Source: JBBSAT01 sp046351235 (GTDB taxonomy: Bacteria > Myxococcota_A > Polyangia > Polyangiales > Sandaracinaceae). From it: 64,000 nucleotides of DNA. Below the pieces are notes generated by a model. That model had not been told where the DNA came from. It did no database searches and was given only the letters and a program-made list of their open reading frames with translations. The position numbers and the translations under genes are program-made. Shown here piece by piece: positions 34,215 to 43,104 of this stretch (the first letter of the stretch is position 1; every line of letters begins with the position of its first letter). The stretch is from positions 248,001 through 312,000 of the forward strand of contig JAXLYV010000006.1 of the NCBI GenBank assembly GCA_046351235.1, read 5' to 3'.

Positions 34215-34853
34215 TCAGTTCGCGCTCAGCACCTTGTCGATGACCTGGCGGATCACCGACTCGGGCTGCGCGCCCGAGAACGCGAGCTTCTCGCCGATGA
34301 CGAAGAAGGGAACGCCCGTCACGCCGCGGTGGTGCCAGATGCGCGCCTCCTCGCGTGTGAGCGCGAGCTCCTTCTCGTCGGTGACGACCGTGCGCACGCG
34401 GTCTGCGTCGAGACCGTGCTTCTCACCGATCGCGACGAGCACCTCGGGGTCGGCGATGTCCTTCGCCTCCTGGAAGTACGCCTCGAAGAGCGCGCGATGG
34501 AGCGCGTGCTCCTTGCCGTCGTCGCGCCCGAGGCGCGCGAGCGTGTGCGCGGGCATCGTCGGGTAGGCCATGGGCTGCTTGGAGAGATCGAGGGTGAGCC
34601 CGCTCTCGGCGGCCGCCTCGTGCACGCGCGCCCACATCTTCTCGGGCGCGACGCCGTACTTCTTCTCCAGCATCTTCGGCACGTTCGTTCCCTGCCGCGG
34701 CGTGCCCGGCATCAGCTCGAAGGGATGATGGAAGAGCTGCACCTCGAGGCCCGGGCGCTCCTCGCGCAGCTGGCTCAGCACGCGGTCGAGGCGGACCGAG
34801 CCCACGTAGCACCACGGACAGACGACGTCGGTGACCAGATCGATCGCGAGCAT
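34215..34853 (-). CDS. DsbA-family oxidoreductase, FrnE-like
   Basis: A 212-residue thioredoxin-fold protein with active site CPWC at 12-15 (VTDVVCPWCYVGSV), an inserted helical domain (about 55-155), and the cis-Pro loop GVTGVPFFVIGEK near 177. No signal peptide, so it is cytosolic, as FrnE proteins are. These act in disulfide exchange, some in polyketide formation or oxidative-stress defence. ATG at 34853. The 140 bases before it hold no gene. Confidence 0.88.
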   Translation of the reverse strand: MLAIDLVTDVVCPWCYVGSVRLDRVLSQLREERPGLEVQLFHHPFELMPGTPRQGTNVPKMLEKKYGVAPEKMWARVHEAAAESGLTLDLSKQPMAYPTMPAHTLARLGRDDGKEHALHRALFEAYFQEAKDIADPEVLVAIGEKHGLDADRVRTVVTDEKELALTREEARIWHHRGVTGVPFFVIGEKLAFSGAQPESVIRQVIDKVLSAN

Positions 34854-34993
34854 GACGCGATCCGTATAGGGCAGATCGCTGCAGGTGCCAGCGCGGGGCG
34901 TGCCGGTCCTCAGGGGGCTGCGCACGACGCGCGGGTCGCCAGCCAGCATCGTCCCGAATCGTCGCGTCACGCGACGGTCGGAGGCGTCGTCGA

Positions 34994-35485
34994 TCAGCGC
35001 TTGCTCGCGTTGAAGGCGGCCGCCGCGCGGACCAGGTCCTTCAGCGCCTTCTCGTTCGTCTTCTCGCCCTCGCGGAAGTCGATCGCGCGGCGCGTACCGC
35101 CGCCCAGGCTGGAGTTGAAGAGGCCCGCCGGGTCGGAGAGCGCGGCGCCGTGCGCGAAGGTGGTCTTCACGGTCGCCTTGTAGACCTCGCCGGTGCAGAG
35201 GATCCCGTCCTTGGACCAGACGGGGATTCCCCACTTCCACTCCTCGACCACACCGGGCACCGCCGCGTGGATCAGCGCGCGCAGGCGCGCGAGCGTCTCG
35301 CCGCGCCAGTCGCCGAGATCGGCGATGCGCGCATCGATGAGGCCGGAGGCCGCCTCCGCGGGCGCAGACACCTTCTTCGTGGGCGCAGACACCTTCTTCG
35401 TGGGCGCGCGCGGCGCGGCCCTCTTCTTCGTGGTCGTCTTCGGCTTCGCCGTCGTCTTGGCGCGAGCGGTGCGGGTCGTGGCCAT
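34994..35485 (-). CDS. DUF1801 protein with histone H1-like tail
   Basis: A 163-residue protein. The first 45 residues are a Lys/Ala/Pro/Thr-rich tail with a repeat (KKVSAPT twice) like histone H1 C-termini, which binds nucleic acid. Residues about 50-160 are a DUF1801 domain: EEWKWGIPVWSKDG is its hallmark, followed by TGEVYKATVKTTFAHGAAL. The domain is of unknown function and common in stress-related small proteins. ATG at 35485 gives the tail; without the tail the domain alone would be the usual length. Confidence 0.8.
   Translation of the reverse strand: MATTRTARAKTTAKPKTTTKKRAAPRAPTKKVSAPTKKVSAPAEAASGLIDARIADLGDWRGETLARLRALIHAAVPGVVEEWKWGIPVWSKDGILCTGEVYKATVKTTFAHGAALSDPAGLFNSSLGGGTRRAIDFREGEKTNEKALKDLVRAAAAFNASKR
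35360..35401. repeat. Two exact 21-bp tandem repeats in coding sequence
   Basis: The unit gggcgcagacaccttcttcg (plus t) occurs at 35360-35380 and 35381-35401, followed by a degenerate third copy. It encodes the KKVSAPT tail repeat of the DUF1801 protein, so unit number can change tail length without shifting the frame. Confidence 0.85.
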
Positions 35486-35549
35486 GGCGCGGGAGCGTAG
35501 AGCCCTTCGCGCCGGCTCGCATCGACGAATCCACTCGGTAGGATGGGGC

Positions 35550-36605
35550 ATGACGACTCGCTTCGAGCTCGGCCTCGATACCTTCGGTGACGTGCCTTCC
35601 CTGCCGGGCGGCGGGCGCGCGAGCCACGCGCAGGCGCTGCGCGACGTGGTCGAGCAGGCCGTGCTCGCCGACCGGCTCGGCCTCGACTTCATCGGCCTCG
35701 GCGAGCACCACCGCGCGGACTTCGCGATCTCGGCCCCCGAGGTCGTGCTCGCCGCCATCGCCTCGCGCACGGAGCGCATCAAGCTCGGAAGCGCCGTCAC
35801 GATCCTGAGCACCGACGATCCGATCCGCGTCTTCCAGCGCTTCAGCACGCTGCACGCGATCTCGAAGGGGCGCGCCGAGGTGATCCTCGGGCGTGGCTCG
35901 TTCACCGAGTCGTTCCCGCTCTTCGGCCATTCCCTGCGCGACTACGCGAGCCTCTTCGAGGAGAAGATCGATCTCTACGCGGCCGCGCGCGCACAGAGCC
36001 CCGTGAAGTGGGAGGGCTCGCATCGCGCCCCGCTCGAGGTGGCCGCGATCTACCCGCCCGTCGAAGAAGGTCTGTTGCCCACCTGGGTCGGTGTGGGCGG
36101 CACGCCGGAGTCGGTGGTGCGCGCCGCGCACTACGGCTTCCGCCTGATGCTCGCGATCATCGGCGGCGATCCCGCGCGGTTTGCACCCTTCGTCGAGCTC
36201 TTCGAGCGCGCGAACGAGAAGCTCGGCAAGCCCGCTGCCCCCGTCGGCGTGCACGCACCCGGCTTCGTCGCCGACACGGACGAGGAGGCCCGCGAGCGCC
36301 TCTGGCCGCACTTCCTCGATCAGCGCACGCGCATCGGCGGCGAGCGCGGTTGGCCTCCGCCGACGCGCGCGCAGTACGAGGCCGAGTGTGGCCCGCGCGG
36401 CGCGCTCTTCGTCGGCTCGCCCGAGACCGTCGCCACCAAGATCGTGAAGACGAGCAAGCTGCTGCACCTGTCGCGCTTCGATCTGAAGTACGCGAACGGC
36501 GCGATGACGCACGAGGAGCTGATGAAGACGATCACGCTGATCGGCGAGAAGGTCGCACCGATCGTGCGCGCTCAGATGGCAGCGGGAGCGGCCTCTACGG
36601 CGTGA
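35550..36605 (+). CDS. LLM-class flavin-dependent oxidoreductase
   Basis: A 351-residue luciferase-like monooxygenase (TIM barrel, FMN or F420 type). Early FELGLDTFGD and ADRLGLDFIGLGEHHRADF (the EHH motif near 50) and the SPETVATKI segment near 290 are typical of the group that includes alkanal monooxygenase-like proteins. Substrate unknown. A ggatgggg ribosome site precedes the ATG at 35550. The last 11 bases overlap the end of the convergent quinone oxidoreductase gene. Confidence 0.87.
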   Translation: MTTRFELGLDTFGDVPSLPGGGRASHAQALRDVVEQAVLADRLGLDFIGLGEHHRADFAISAPEVVLAAIASRTERIKLGSAVTILSTDDPIRVFQRFSTLHAISKGRAEVILGRGSFTESFPLFGHSLRDYASLFEEKIDLYAAARAQSPVKWEGSHRAPLEVAAIYPPVEEGLLPTWVGVGGTPESVVRAAHYGFRLMLAIIGGDPARFAPFVELFERANEKLGKPAAPVGVHAPGFVADTDEEARERLWPHFLDQRTRIGGERGWPPPTRAQYEAECGPRGALFVGSPETVATKIVKTSKLLHLSRFDLKYANGAMTHEELMKTITLIGEKVAPIVRAQMAAGAASTA

Positions 36606-37560
36606 CGATCGCTTTGCCCATCACCTCGCGCCGCATCATGGCGCGCAGCGCGTCTCTCGCGTCCTCGAGCGCGTAGCGGCGGTAGATCGGCGGTGCGATC
36701 TCACCGCGGGCGTAGCGCGCCGCGAGATCGGCCTCGAGCGCACGCTCGGCCTCGCGCTCACGCATCGCGAACACGCCCCACTGCACGCCCACCACGTCGA
36801 TCTCCTTCAGGAGCGCGAGGTTGAGCGGCAGCTTGGGGATCGTCCCGCTCGCGAAGCCGATCACGAGGAAGCGCCCGCGCGGCGCGAGCGCGCGCAGCGC
36901 CGGCTGGGCGAGCTCGCCGCCCACGGGATCGAGCACGACGTCGATCCGGCCGAGCGACTTGAACACGGCCTTCGGATCGCCCGCGTGCGGATCGATCGCA
37001 AGATCGGCGCCCTGCGCGAGGCAGAAGGCGCGCTTCTCCTCGGTGGAGGCCGCCGCGATCACGCGCGCGCCCATCGCCTTGCCGAGCTGCACGGCCGCGA
37101 TGCCCACGCCGCCGGCCGCGCCGAGCACGAGCAGCGTCTCCCCGCGCACGAGGCGCCCGCGATCGGCGAGCGCGTGGTGCGCCGTCGCATACGTGAGGAG
37201 CAGCCCGCCCGCGGCATCGAAGGGCATCGCGTCGGGGATGCGCGTGCACTGCGCGGGCGCGAGCGCGATCTTCTCGGCGAAGCCGCCGATGCCGGTGAAT
37301 GCCATCACGCGATCCCCCACGGCGAGCTCGGTCACGCCGGCCCCGACCTCGCTCACGACGCCCGCGATCTCGCCGCCCGGCGTGAACGGGAGCGGCGGCT
37401 TCATCTGGTAGAGGCCCTGCACGACGAGGACGTCGGGGAAGTTCACGCCGGCGGCCTTCACGTCGACCACGACCTGGCCGGCGCCGGCACGGGGTGGGTC
37501 GACCTCGCGCACTTCGAGGTCGTCGATCGAGCCGAGCGTGGAGCAGACGAGAGCGCGCAT
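36595..37560 (-). CDS. NADPH:quinone oxidoreductase family protein
   Basis: A 321-residue zinc-independent MDR-superfamily enzyme. The catalytic domain shows NFPDVLVVQGLYQMKPPLPFTPGGEIAG (key residues: NFPD near 40, PGGE near 61), and the Rossmann motif is LVLGAAGGVGIAAVQLGK (about 144-161). No structural zinc Cys cluster, which marks the QOR branch that reduces quinones or enals with NADPH. It follows the second hydroxylase gene by 4 bases on the same strand, so they may be co-transcribed. Confidence 0.9.
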   Translation of the reverse strand: MRALVCSTLGSIDDLEVREVDPPRAGAGQVVVDVKAAGVNFPDVLVVQGLYQMKPPLPFTPGGEIAGVVSEVGAGVTELAVGDRVMAFTGIGGFAEKIALAPAQCTRIPDAMPFDAAGGLLLTYATAHHALADRGRLVRGETLLVLGAAGGVGIAAVQLGKAMGARVIAAASTEEKRAFCLAQGADLAIDPHAGDPKAVFKSLGRIDVVLDPVGGELAQPALRALAPRGRFLVIGFASGTIPKLPLNLALLKEIDVVGVQWGVFAMREREAERALEADLAARYARGEIAPPIYRRYALEDARDALRAMMRREVMGKAIVTP

Positions 37561-37564
37561 CTGC

Positions 37565-38671
37565 TTACGCGTAGATCGTCAGGAGCGCGATCGGCAAGAG
37601 GGCCCAGCGGAGCACCGGGAGCCAGCGTGCGGTCGCGCGTGCCTCGATCATCGGGCCGAGCGTGAGCACGGCGGCCACCAGCCAGAGCGTGAGCGGCAGC
37701 GTGGCGAGCGCGCCTTCTCGCTCGGCGTGGGCATTCGCCACGCCAGCGAGCGCGCTGGCGGTGGCGAGAACGATCAAGAGCCGGTTCTTCTCCGGCTTCG
37801 TCGTCTCGCGTCGCAGCTTCGCGCGCCCGCGGGCCTCGGGGATCGTCACGACACCCTCGGGCGTCCACTCGGGCGGGGCCACGAAGGCGCGGAGGCCGCC
37901 GCGCCGCGCGTTCTCGACGATCTTCCGCCAGCCGGCCAGGTTCGCCTCGAGCACGTCGAAGCGGCCGAGCGGGACGACCGTGCCGAAGGTCGCCGGGAGC
38001 TTCTCTTCGGCGAACGTGCCGTACAGGCGATCCCAGATCGAGAGCGTGCCGGCGTAGTTCCGGTCGATGTACTCCGGGTCGATCGCGTGGTGAACGCGGT
38101 GCTGCGCCGGCGTGTTGAAGACGGCCTCGAACCATCGCGGCATGCGGTCGATGAGGCGCGTGTGGATCCAGAACTGGAACATCGCGCTCGTGACGATGCA
38201 GAAGACGAGCATCTCGACCGGGAACCCGATCACCGCGAGCGGCCAGTAGAAGGGCGCACCGAAGACCTCTTGGAGCGCGCTCTGACGCAGCGCCGTGGTG
38301 AGGTTGAACTCCTCGCTCTGGTGATGGACGGCGTGCGCCGCCCAGAGGAACGAGACGCGATGGCTGAGGCGATGGAACCAGTAGTACTGGTGGTCCATGA
38401 GGAGAAAGCAGAGCGGCCAGGCCCACAGCGTGCTGGTCGTGATGGGGAAGATCGCGAGCGCCGAGCCGAGGAGCGCGTAGAGGCCGAAGACGATCACGCG
38501 AAAGGGCACGGAGAGCGCCTGTTGCAGGGCGCCGCAGCCCACGCTCGTGATCGTGTCGGGCGTGTGATGAAGCGAGAGGCCGCGCCGCTTGGCGACGGCG
38601 AGCTCGAGGAAGATCCCGCCGAGAAAGTAGGGCCCGGCGAACGCCGAGACGATCAGCGCTTCGGAGAGCAT
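37565..38671 (-). CDS. Second fatty-acid hydroxylase / sterol desaturase family protein
   Basis: A 368-residue membrane di-iron enzyme with hydrophobic helices at about 5-25, 55-80, 140-165 and 320-360. The three His clusters are complete: HQYYWFHRLSHR (about 92-103), HAVHHQS (about 110-116) and HRVHHAIDP (about 190-198). Compared with the copy at 9758 it has a longer C-terminal cytosolic and two-helix extension (about 240-368). It leads a two-gene unit with the quinone oxidoreductase; joint lipid or quinone-side-chain oxidation is a guess. Confidence 0.87.
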   Translation of the reverse strand: MLSEALIVSAFAGPYFLGGIFLELAVAKRRGLSLHHTPDTITSVGCGALQQALSVPFRVIVFGLYALLGSALAIFPITTSTLWAWPLCFLLMDHQYYWFHRLSHRVSFLWAAHAVHHQSEEFNLTTALRQSALQEVFGAPFYWPLAVIGFPVEMLVFCIVTSAMFQFWIHTRLIDRMPRWFEAVFNTPAQHRVHHAIDPEYIDRNYAGTLSIWDRLYGTFAEEKLPATFGTVVPLGRFDVLEANLAGWRKIVENARRGGLRAFVAPPEWTPEGVVTIPEARGRAKLRRETTKPEKNRLLIVLATASALAGVANAHAEREGALATLPLTLWLVAAVLTLGPMIEARATARWLPVLRWALLPIALLTIYA

Positions 38672-38698
38672 CGCGAAGCACGATGGTAGAGTCGGTCC

Positions 38699-39499
38699 AT
38701 GCGGGTTGTCGCGGTGATCGCGCTCGTCCTCGTCGGCTGCGGTGCGAGCGCACCCGCGCCCACCCCGACCTCGCAGAACACGGCGGCCCGGGACAGCGGC
38801 GGGCAGCGCGGCGAGAGCGACTACTGCACGTCGGGAGACGACTGCGTGCCCTGCGACCGCGCGCCTCCCGGTGCCGAGCGCTGCGCGGTGATCTTCGGCG
38901 CGCTCTCCTCGGGAGCGGCGACCCGTGCGCCGAGCCCACCTTCGCCCTCGATCGCGATGGCACCGCTGCCGGCTTCCCGTCGCGATGCCGCGGTCACGGC
39001 GAACCTGCCCGCGCTCGCCGCACCGCAGGCTGCCTATGCGCGCCTCTTGGCCACCTCGCTCTTGCCCGACGCGAGCGCGCAGACCCTCGACACGGGCCTG
39101 GCGCAGCTCACGCAGCGCATCCAGCTCAGCGCCGACGCCGTGCACGAGCTGCGCACGAGCTGCGAGGCCGTCGTGCGCGCCGATCCTTCGCTCGCGGTGG
39201 CGTGCGGGACGATGCTCTCCGACGCGCTCGACTTGCTCGGCGACCGGATCGCGACGCTGCACCTGCCGATGCCGCGCGAGCTGCGCGCCGCGACGGAAGA
39301 GGAGGACGCGGAGACGCGGGCCGAGCTCCAGCGCCGCTTCGACGAAGGCCTCGCCTCGGTGCTCGCGCGCCAGGCCCACGACGTCTTCTGCACCGCCGCC
39401 GCCGGCTACCAGGGCGTGCTCGCGGAGGACCCGACCTCCTCGCGCGCGACACAGCAGCTCTCCCTCTACGGCGGCGCCTTCCTCGCGAGCTGCCCCTGA
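38699..39499 (+). CDS. Lipoprotein, paralog of the next gene
   Basis: A 266-residue lipoprotein (LVLVGC, Cys15) with a Cys-rich short segment (CTSGDDCVPCDRAPPG, about 43-58), then a helical domain (about 100-265) ending in AHDVFCTAAAGYQGVLAEDP and AFLASC. The helical part matches the next gene (see there), so the pair arose by duplication. Domain unrecognised; possibly a helical solenoid with a C-terminal disulfide. ATG at 38699, divergent from the hydroxylase gene, only 27 bases apart. Confidence 0.7.
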   Translation: MRVVAVIALVLVGCGASAPAPTPTSQNTAARDSGGQRGESDYCTSGDDCVPCDRAPPGAERCAVIFGALSSGAATRAPSPPSPSIAMAPLPASRRDAAVTANLPALAAPQAAYARLLATSLLPDASAQTLDTGLAQLTQRIQLSADAVHELRTSCEAVVRADPSLAVACGTMLSDALDLLGDRIATLHLPMPRELRAATEEEDAETRAELQRRFDEGLASVLARQAHDVFCTAAAGYQGVLAEDPTSSRATQQLSLYGGAFLASCP

Positions 39500-39516
39500 A
39501 GCGGTATTCTCTCTCG

Positions 39517-40269
39517 ATGCGCTGTGGGCTGTGGGCAATCCTGCTGATCGGCTGCGGAGCGAGCGCGACCGGCACGACGACGACGACGACGGCGCTCTTC
39601 GCGAGTGACTCCGAGGCGACACGGCCCGCACTCGAAGCGCGCTCACCCCCGATGGCCTCATTGCTCGGTCCGAGCAGCCACAACGAGCAACGAGCGACGA
39701 TTTCCTCGCGCACCGCCCGACCGGCAGCCGCGCCCGTGCTCCCTGCGGGCCGGACCGACGGAGCCCCGAGCGCGGATCCCGCGCTCACCGCGGCGGCCAC
39801 GTCCTACGCTCGGCTCGAGCACATGTCGTTCTCGCTCCCGCCGGCTCCCGACATCACCTCCGCGGTGACGGAGCTCGTCGCGCGGGCTCGCCTCGCGGCT
39901 GCGACCGCAGACGACGTGCAGGACGTGTGCGTCCCCCTCGAGATCGCGGGAGGCCCGCGCGTCGATGCACTCGCGCTCGAGGCCGATGCATTCGACCTCG
40001 CGGCCAGTCGCCTTCGAGCCGATGGGATGCAGCTCCCTGCCGACCTGCAGGCACAGTTCGCAGCCTCAAGCGTCGAGGCTCGGTCCGAGCTGCTCGCGGC
40101 GCTGCGCCGACGGGTGCAAGCCGCACTCGACGAGCTCGCTCGCTCGCTCTACTGCAGCGCCGTACGGTCGTACACGCGACTGCTCGCCTTCGACCCCACG
40201 AACGCGCGCGCAGGGGCGCAGCTCGCCGCCTACGGCGACGCCTTCGTCCAGAGCTGCTCCTCTCCCTGA
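39517..40269 (+). CDS. Lipoprotein, paralog of the preceding gene
   Basis: A 250-residue lipoprotein (ILLIGC, Cys13). Its tail, with SLYCSAVRSYTRLLAFDP and then AYGDAFVQSC, aligns with the preceding protein's VFCTAAAGYQGVLAEDP and LYGGAFLASC, and both share an upstream AxxxARLLATSL/TSYARLEHMSF helix. The Cys-rich segment of the first protein is missing here, replaced by a Thr/Ser/Ala linker. ATG 17 bases after the preceding stop: one operon. Confidence 0.7.
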   Translation: MRCGLWAILLIGCGASATGTTTTTTALFASDSEATRPALEARSPPMASLLGPSSHNEQRATISSRTARPAAAPVLPAGRTDGAPSADPALTAAATSYARLEHMSFSLPPAPDITSAVTELVARARLAAATADDVQDVCVPLEIAGGPRVDALALEADAFDLAASRLRADGMQLPADLQAQFAASSVEARSELLAALRRRVQAALDELARSLYCSAVRSYTRLLAFDPTNARAGAQLAAYGDAFVQSCSSP

Positions 40270-40278
40270 GCGCGACGC

Positions 40279-41586
40279 TCAGCCGAGCGCGCGGAGCGCC
40301 TCGCCGATGCGTGGGAGCGCGTCGTCGATGTCGCGCATCGAGACCGCGCCGACGCTGAGGCGGAACCAGCCTTCGTCGCCCGGGTAGCCGAACGCCTGGA
40401 AGGGCACCACGCCCACGCCGGCGGCCTCGAGGAGCAGCTTGCGCACGTCCTCGTTCGTCTCGATCGCCTTGCCGGCCGCGGTCTTCTTGCCGAACGGGTG
40501 CACGCGCACCGTCAGGTAGATCGCGCCCTCGGGCGAGAGCGAGTCGACCGGCAGGCCCGAGGCCTTCAGCTTCTGGAAGCCCTCGTGCAGCGCATCGAGG
40601 CGCACCGCGAGCTCCTTGCGCAGCGTGCCGAGGTAGGTCGTGATCGCGCCGGTGTCGTCGAGCAGCTTCGCGGTCGCGATCTGCTCGGCGCGCGGCGCCC
40701 ACGCACCCACGTGGCCGAGGATCGCGCTCATCCGATCGATGACGTCGACGGGGCCCACGGCCCAGCCCACGCGCACGCCCGTCGCGGCGAACGCTTTGCT
40801 GATGCCGTCGACGAAGATCGTGTAGCGCGCCATCTCCGGGAGCAGCTCCGGCGGCGTGTGGTGCTGCGTCCCCTTGGCCGTGAGCATCCAGTAGATGTGG
40901 TCGTACATCAGGTAGACGGGGCGCTGACCGTTGCGCTCGCGCGTCTCGTTCTCCTTCACGATCGCTTCCGAGATCCCGAGCACCATGTCGCGGCTCATCG
41001 CGGTGCCGGTCGGGTTCAGCGGCGAGTTCAGGCAGACCAGGCGCGCCGTCGGGAGCGCCTCGACGAGGCTGTCGCGCGTCGGCAGAAAGCGGCTCTCCGG
41101 GCCGCACTTCACCGTGACGCCCTTGGCGCCGAGCATCGTGACGTAGTGGTTGTTGTTCCAGCTCGGCACCGGATAGACGACCTCGTCGCCCTCGGCGACG
41201 ACCGCGCGGTAGATGCCGTAGATCACCGGGCGCGCGCCCGACGCGATGAGGATCGACTCGAGCGGAAGCTTCAGGCCGAGGTCACGCTCGTAGAAGCGCT
41301 GCACCGCCGAGCGCAGCTCGGGCATGCCGTTCGAGGGCGGATAGTTCGTCTCGTGCGCCGCGTAGGCGTCCGTGATGTTCTTGCGCAGCACCTCGGGGAT
41401 CGGGAACTGCTTCGGATCGAAGTCACCGACCGTGAGGTTGCAGACCGGCTGGCCCTTCGCGATCAGCGCGCGGATCTCGGCGGCGATCTTCAAGATCTCC
41501 GAGCCCACGAGCTTGGCGGCCATCGGAGAGACGCGGTCCTTGGGAGCCGCGGAGGAACGAACGAACGAAGACAGATCAGTCGCCAT
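40279..41586 (-). CDS. Class I/II PLP-dependent aminotransferase
   Basis: A 435-residue fold-type I aminotransferase. The PLP Lys lies in DGISKAFAATGVRVG (Lys264); Asp229 and Tyr232 of YLMYDHIYWML hold the cofactor ring; NSPLNPTGT (about 187-195) binds the phosphate and substrate carboxylate, and the last Arg is in WFRLSVG. The overall set is closest to aspartate/aromatic-type aminotransferases; the exact amino acid cannot be told. ATG at 41586 is chosen, while MAAKLVGSE further in is an alternative. Convergent with the lipoprotein pair, stops 9 bases apart. Confidence 0.9.
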   Translation of the reverse strand: MATDLSSFVRSSAAPKDRVSPMAAKLVGSEILKIAAEIRALIAKGQPVCNLTVGDFDPKQFPIPEVLRKNITDAYAAHETNYPPSNGMPELRSAVQRFYERDLGLKLPLESILIASGARPVIYGIYRAVVAEGDEVVYPVPSWNNNHYVTMLGAKGVTVKCGPESRFLPTRDSLVEALPTARLVCLNSPLNPTGTAMSRDMVLGISEAIVKENETRERNGQRPVYLMYDHIYWMLTAKGTQHHTPPELLPEMARYTIFVDGISKAFAATGVRVGWAVGPVDVIDRMSAILGHVGAWAPRAEQIATAKLLDDTGAITTYLGTLRKELAVRLDALHEGFQKLKASGLPVDSLSPEGAIYLTVRVHPFGKKTAAGKAIETNEDVRKLLLEAAGVGVVPFQAFGYPGDEGWFRLSVGAVSMRDIDDALPRIGEALRALG

Positions 41587-41672
41587 GGGCGCGATGCTGA
41601 CACGAACGACGTGCACCACGGGGGTCCGTGTTGGGAAAGCTCACGGATCCAACGCGCGCTTCGCGCGCTGCG

Positions 41673-42356
41673 TCATGGGCGCGCGCGGGGCGCGGTGGCG
41701 CCGGGTGTCTCGATCCCCTCGAGCGTGAAGCCGGTCGAGCGATCCACCTCGCGCACGACGAGGGGCGTGCCCTGATCGGCGATCCAGAGCTCGACGCCGT
41801 CGCCGCGCGCGTGGATGACGGGAACTTCGACGGGGCGGCCATCGACGGGAACGCGCAGCGTCTCGCGCGCGACGGGCACGAGCGCGACCTCGCGCGCGTG
41901 CGAGCTCATGCGGAAGAGCGTGCGCTGGTGCCGCGCGAGCGAGTCGAGCGCGCCGCGCGAGACGAGGAACGCCGGCAAGCCCGTCTCGTGCGACGCCGGG
42001 CGGTCGCAGCGATCGATGCCGTACTCGTCGCGGCCCGTCGCGAGCGTGCGCGCATCGACGACGCCCGTGGTGGGCGAGGCGAGCGCGCGTGCCGGCTCGA
42101 CGTGACCGCAGCCGAGCTCGAACGCGATCACGTCGTCGGCCTCGGTGACGGCGACCGTCATCTCGCTGGGCACCCGGGGATCGACCGACGTGTAGTAAAG
42201 ACGCGTGCCCAGGGTCACGGGAAGCGCGCCCGCGGAGAGACCGGACGCCGGCGAAGAAGAGGCGCGGCCCACCTGGGCGCCGCCACATCCGAGCGCGAGG
42301 ATTCCGAGCGCCGCGGACGCCGTGAGCCCTCCGAGGAATCGTGCGCGGCGTGTCAT
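41673..42356 (-). CDS. Lipoprotein of unknown function
   Basis: A 227-residue protein with a signal peptide (about 1-24) whose lipobox LALGC puts the lipid on Cys23. A Ser/Ala-rich linker follows, then a beta-rich domain with phrases such as TLGTRLYYTSVDPRVPSEM and LWIADQGTPLVVREVD. No known family. The ATG at 42356 is favoured because the signal peptide begins there. Divergent from the GNAT gene with 124 bases between. Confidence 0.68.
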   Translation of the reverse strand: MTRRARFLGGLTASAALGILALGCGGAQVGRASSSPASGLSAGALPVTLGTRLYYTSVDPRVPSEMTVAVTEADDVIAFELGCGHVEPARALASPTTGVVDARTLATGRDEYGIDRCDRPASHETGLPAFLVSRGALDSLARHQRTLFRMSSHAREVALVPVARETLRVPVDGRPVEVPVIHARGDGVELWIADQGTPLVVREVDRSTGFTLEGIETPGATAPRARP

Positions 42357-42480
42357 GCATGGTTCGTTGCCGACCCAGGCTGGAACGTTCGCCGCCCTCT
42401 CCGATCGTTCGGGGATTCCCACGTGCAGCGCCAGGGCCTGCACGCAGCCGGGCGATGGACTACCGTCTTTTCCACCTCCG

Positions 42481-43104
42481 ATGACCGCACGCATCGCCTA
42501 TCGCCTCGTGACCGAGCGGCTGGAGCTCCGCTGCTGGAGGCCGGAGGATGCTGCGCCGCTCCTCGACGTGATCGGACGGAGCAAGCCGGAGCTGGAGATC
42601 TTTCTCCCCTGGGCGCGGCACGAGCCGACCTCGCTCGACCAGAAGATCGAGCTCTTGCGCGCCTTTCGCGGCCGCTTCGATCTGGGGATGGACTTCGCCT
42701 ACGGCGTGTTCCTGCGCGAGACGGGCGAGGTGGTGGGCGGCAACGGGCTGATGCCGCGCATCGGCACGGGTGGCCTCGAGATCGGCTACTGGACGGCGAC
42801 CCACCACGCGGGCAAGGGCTACTGCACGGAGGGCTCGGCCGCGCTCGCGCACCACGCGCTCGTCACGCTCGGCATGGACCGCGTGGAGATCCACGCCGAG
42901 CCGCAGAACGGGCCGAGCAATGCGATCCCGAAGAAGCTGGGCTTCGAGCGCGAGGGCGTGCTGCGGCGCCGCTATCCGTACGCGGACAACGACCTGCGCG
43001 ACACCGTGATCTGGACGCTCTTCCGCGAGAAGCTGCCGCGCGCCGACAAGGTGAACTGGGCGCGCTACGAGGCGTTCGACTTCGCGGATCGCAAGATTCT
43101 CTGA
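42481..43104 (+). CDS. RimJ/RimL-type GNAT acetyltransferase
   Basis: A 207-residue GNAT of the acetyltransf_3 group: it opens YRLVTERLELRCWRPEDAAPL, the CoA-binding loop is in HHAGKGYCTEG (about 103-113), and NAIPKKLGFEREGVLRR (about 147-163) is the motif B seen in RimJ/RimL and ribosomal-protein or small-molecule acetyltransferases. ATG at 42481; a ttccacctccg stretch precedes it but is not a good ribosome site on this strand. It ends where convergent rtcA ends (stop codons adjacent at 43104 and 43105). Confidence 0.88.
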   Translation: MTARIAYRLVTERLELRCWRPEDAAPLLDVIGRSKPELEIFLPWARHEPTSLDQKIELLRAFRGRFDLGMDFAYGVFLRETGEVVGGNGLMPRIGTGGLEIGYWTATHHAGKGYCTEGSAALAHHALVTLGMDRVEIHAEPQNGPSNAIPKKLGFEREGVLRRRYPYADNDLRDTVIWTLFREKLPRADKVNWARYEAFDFADRKIL

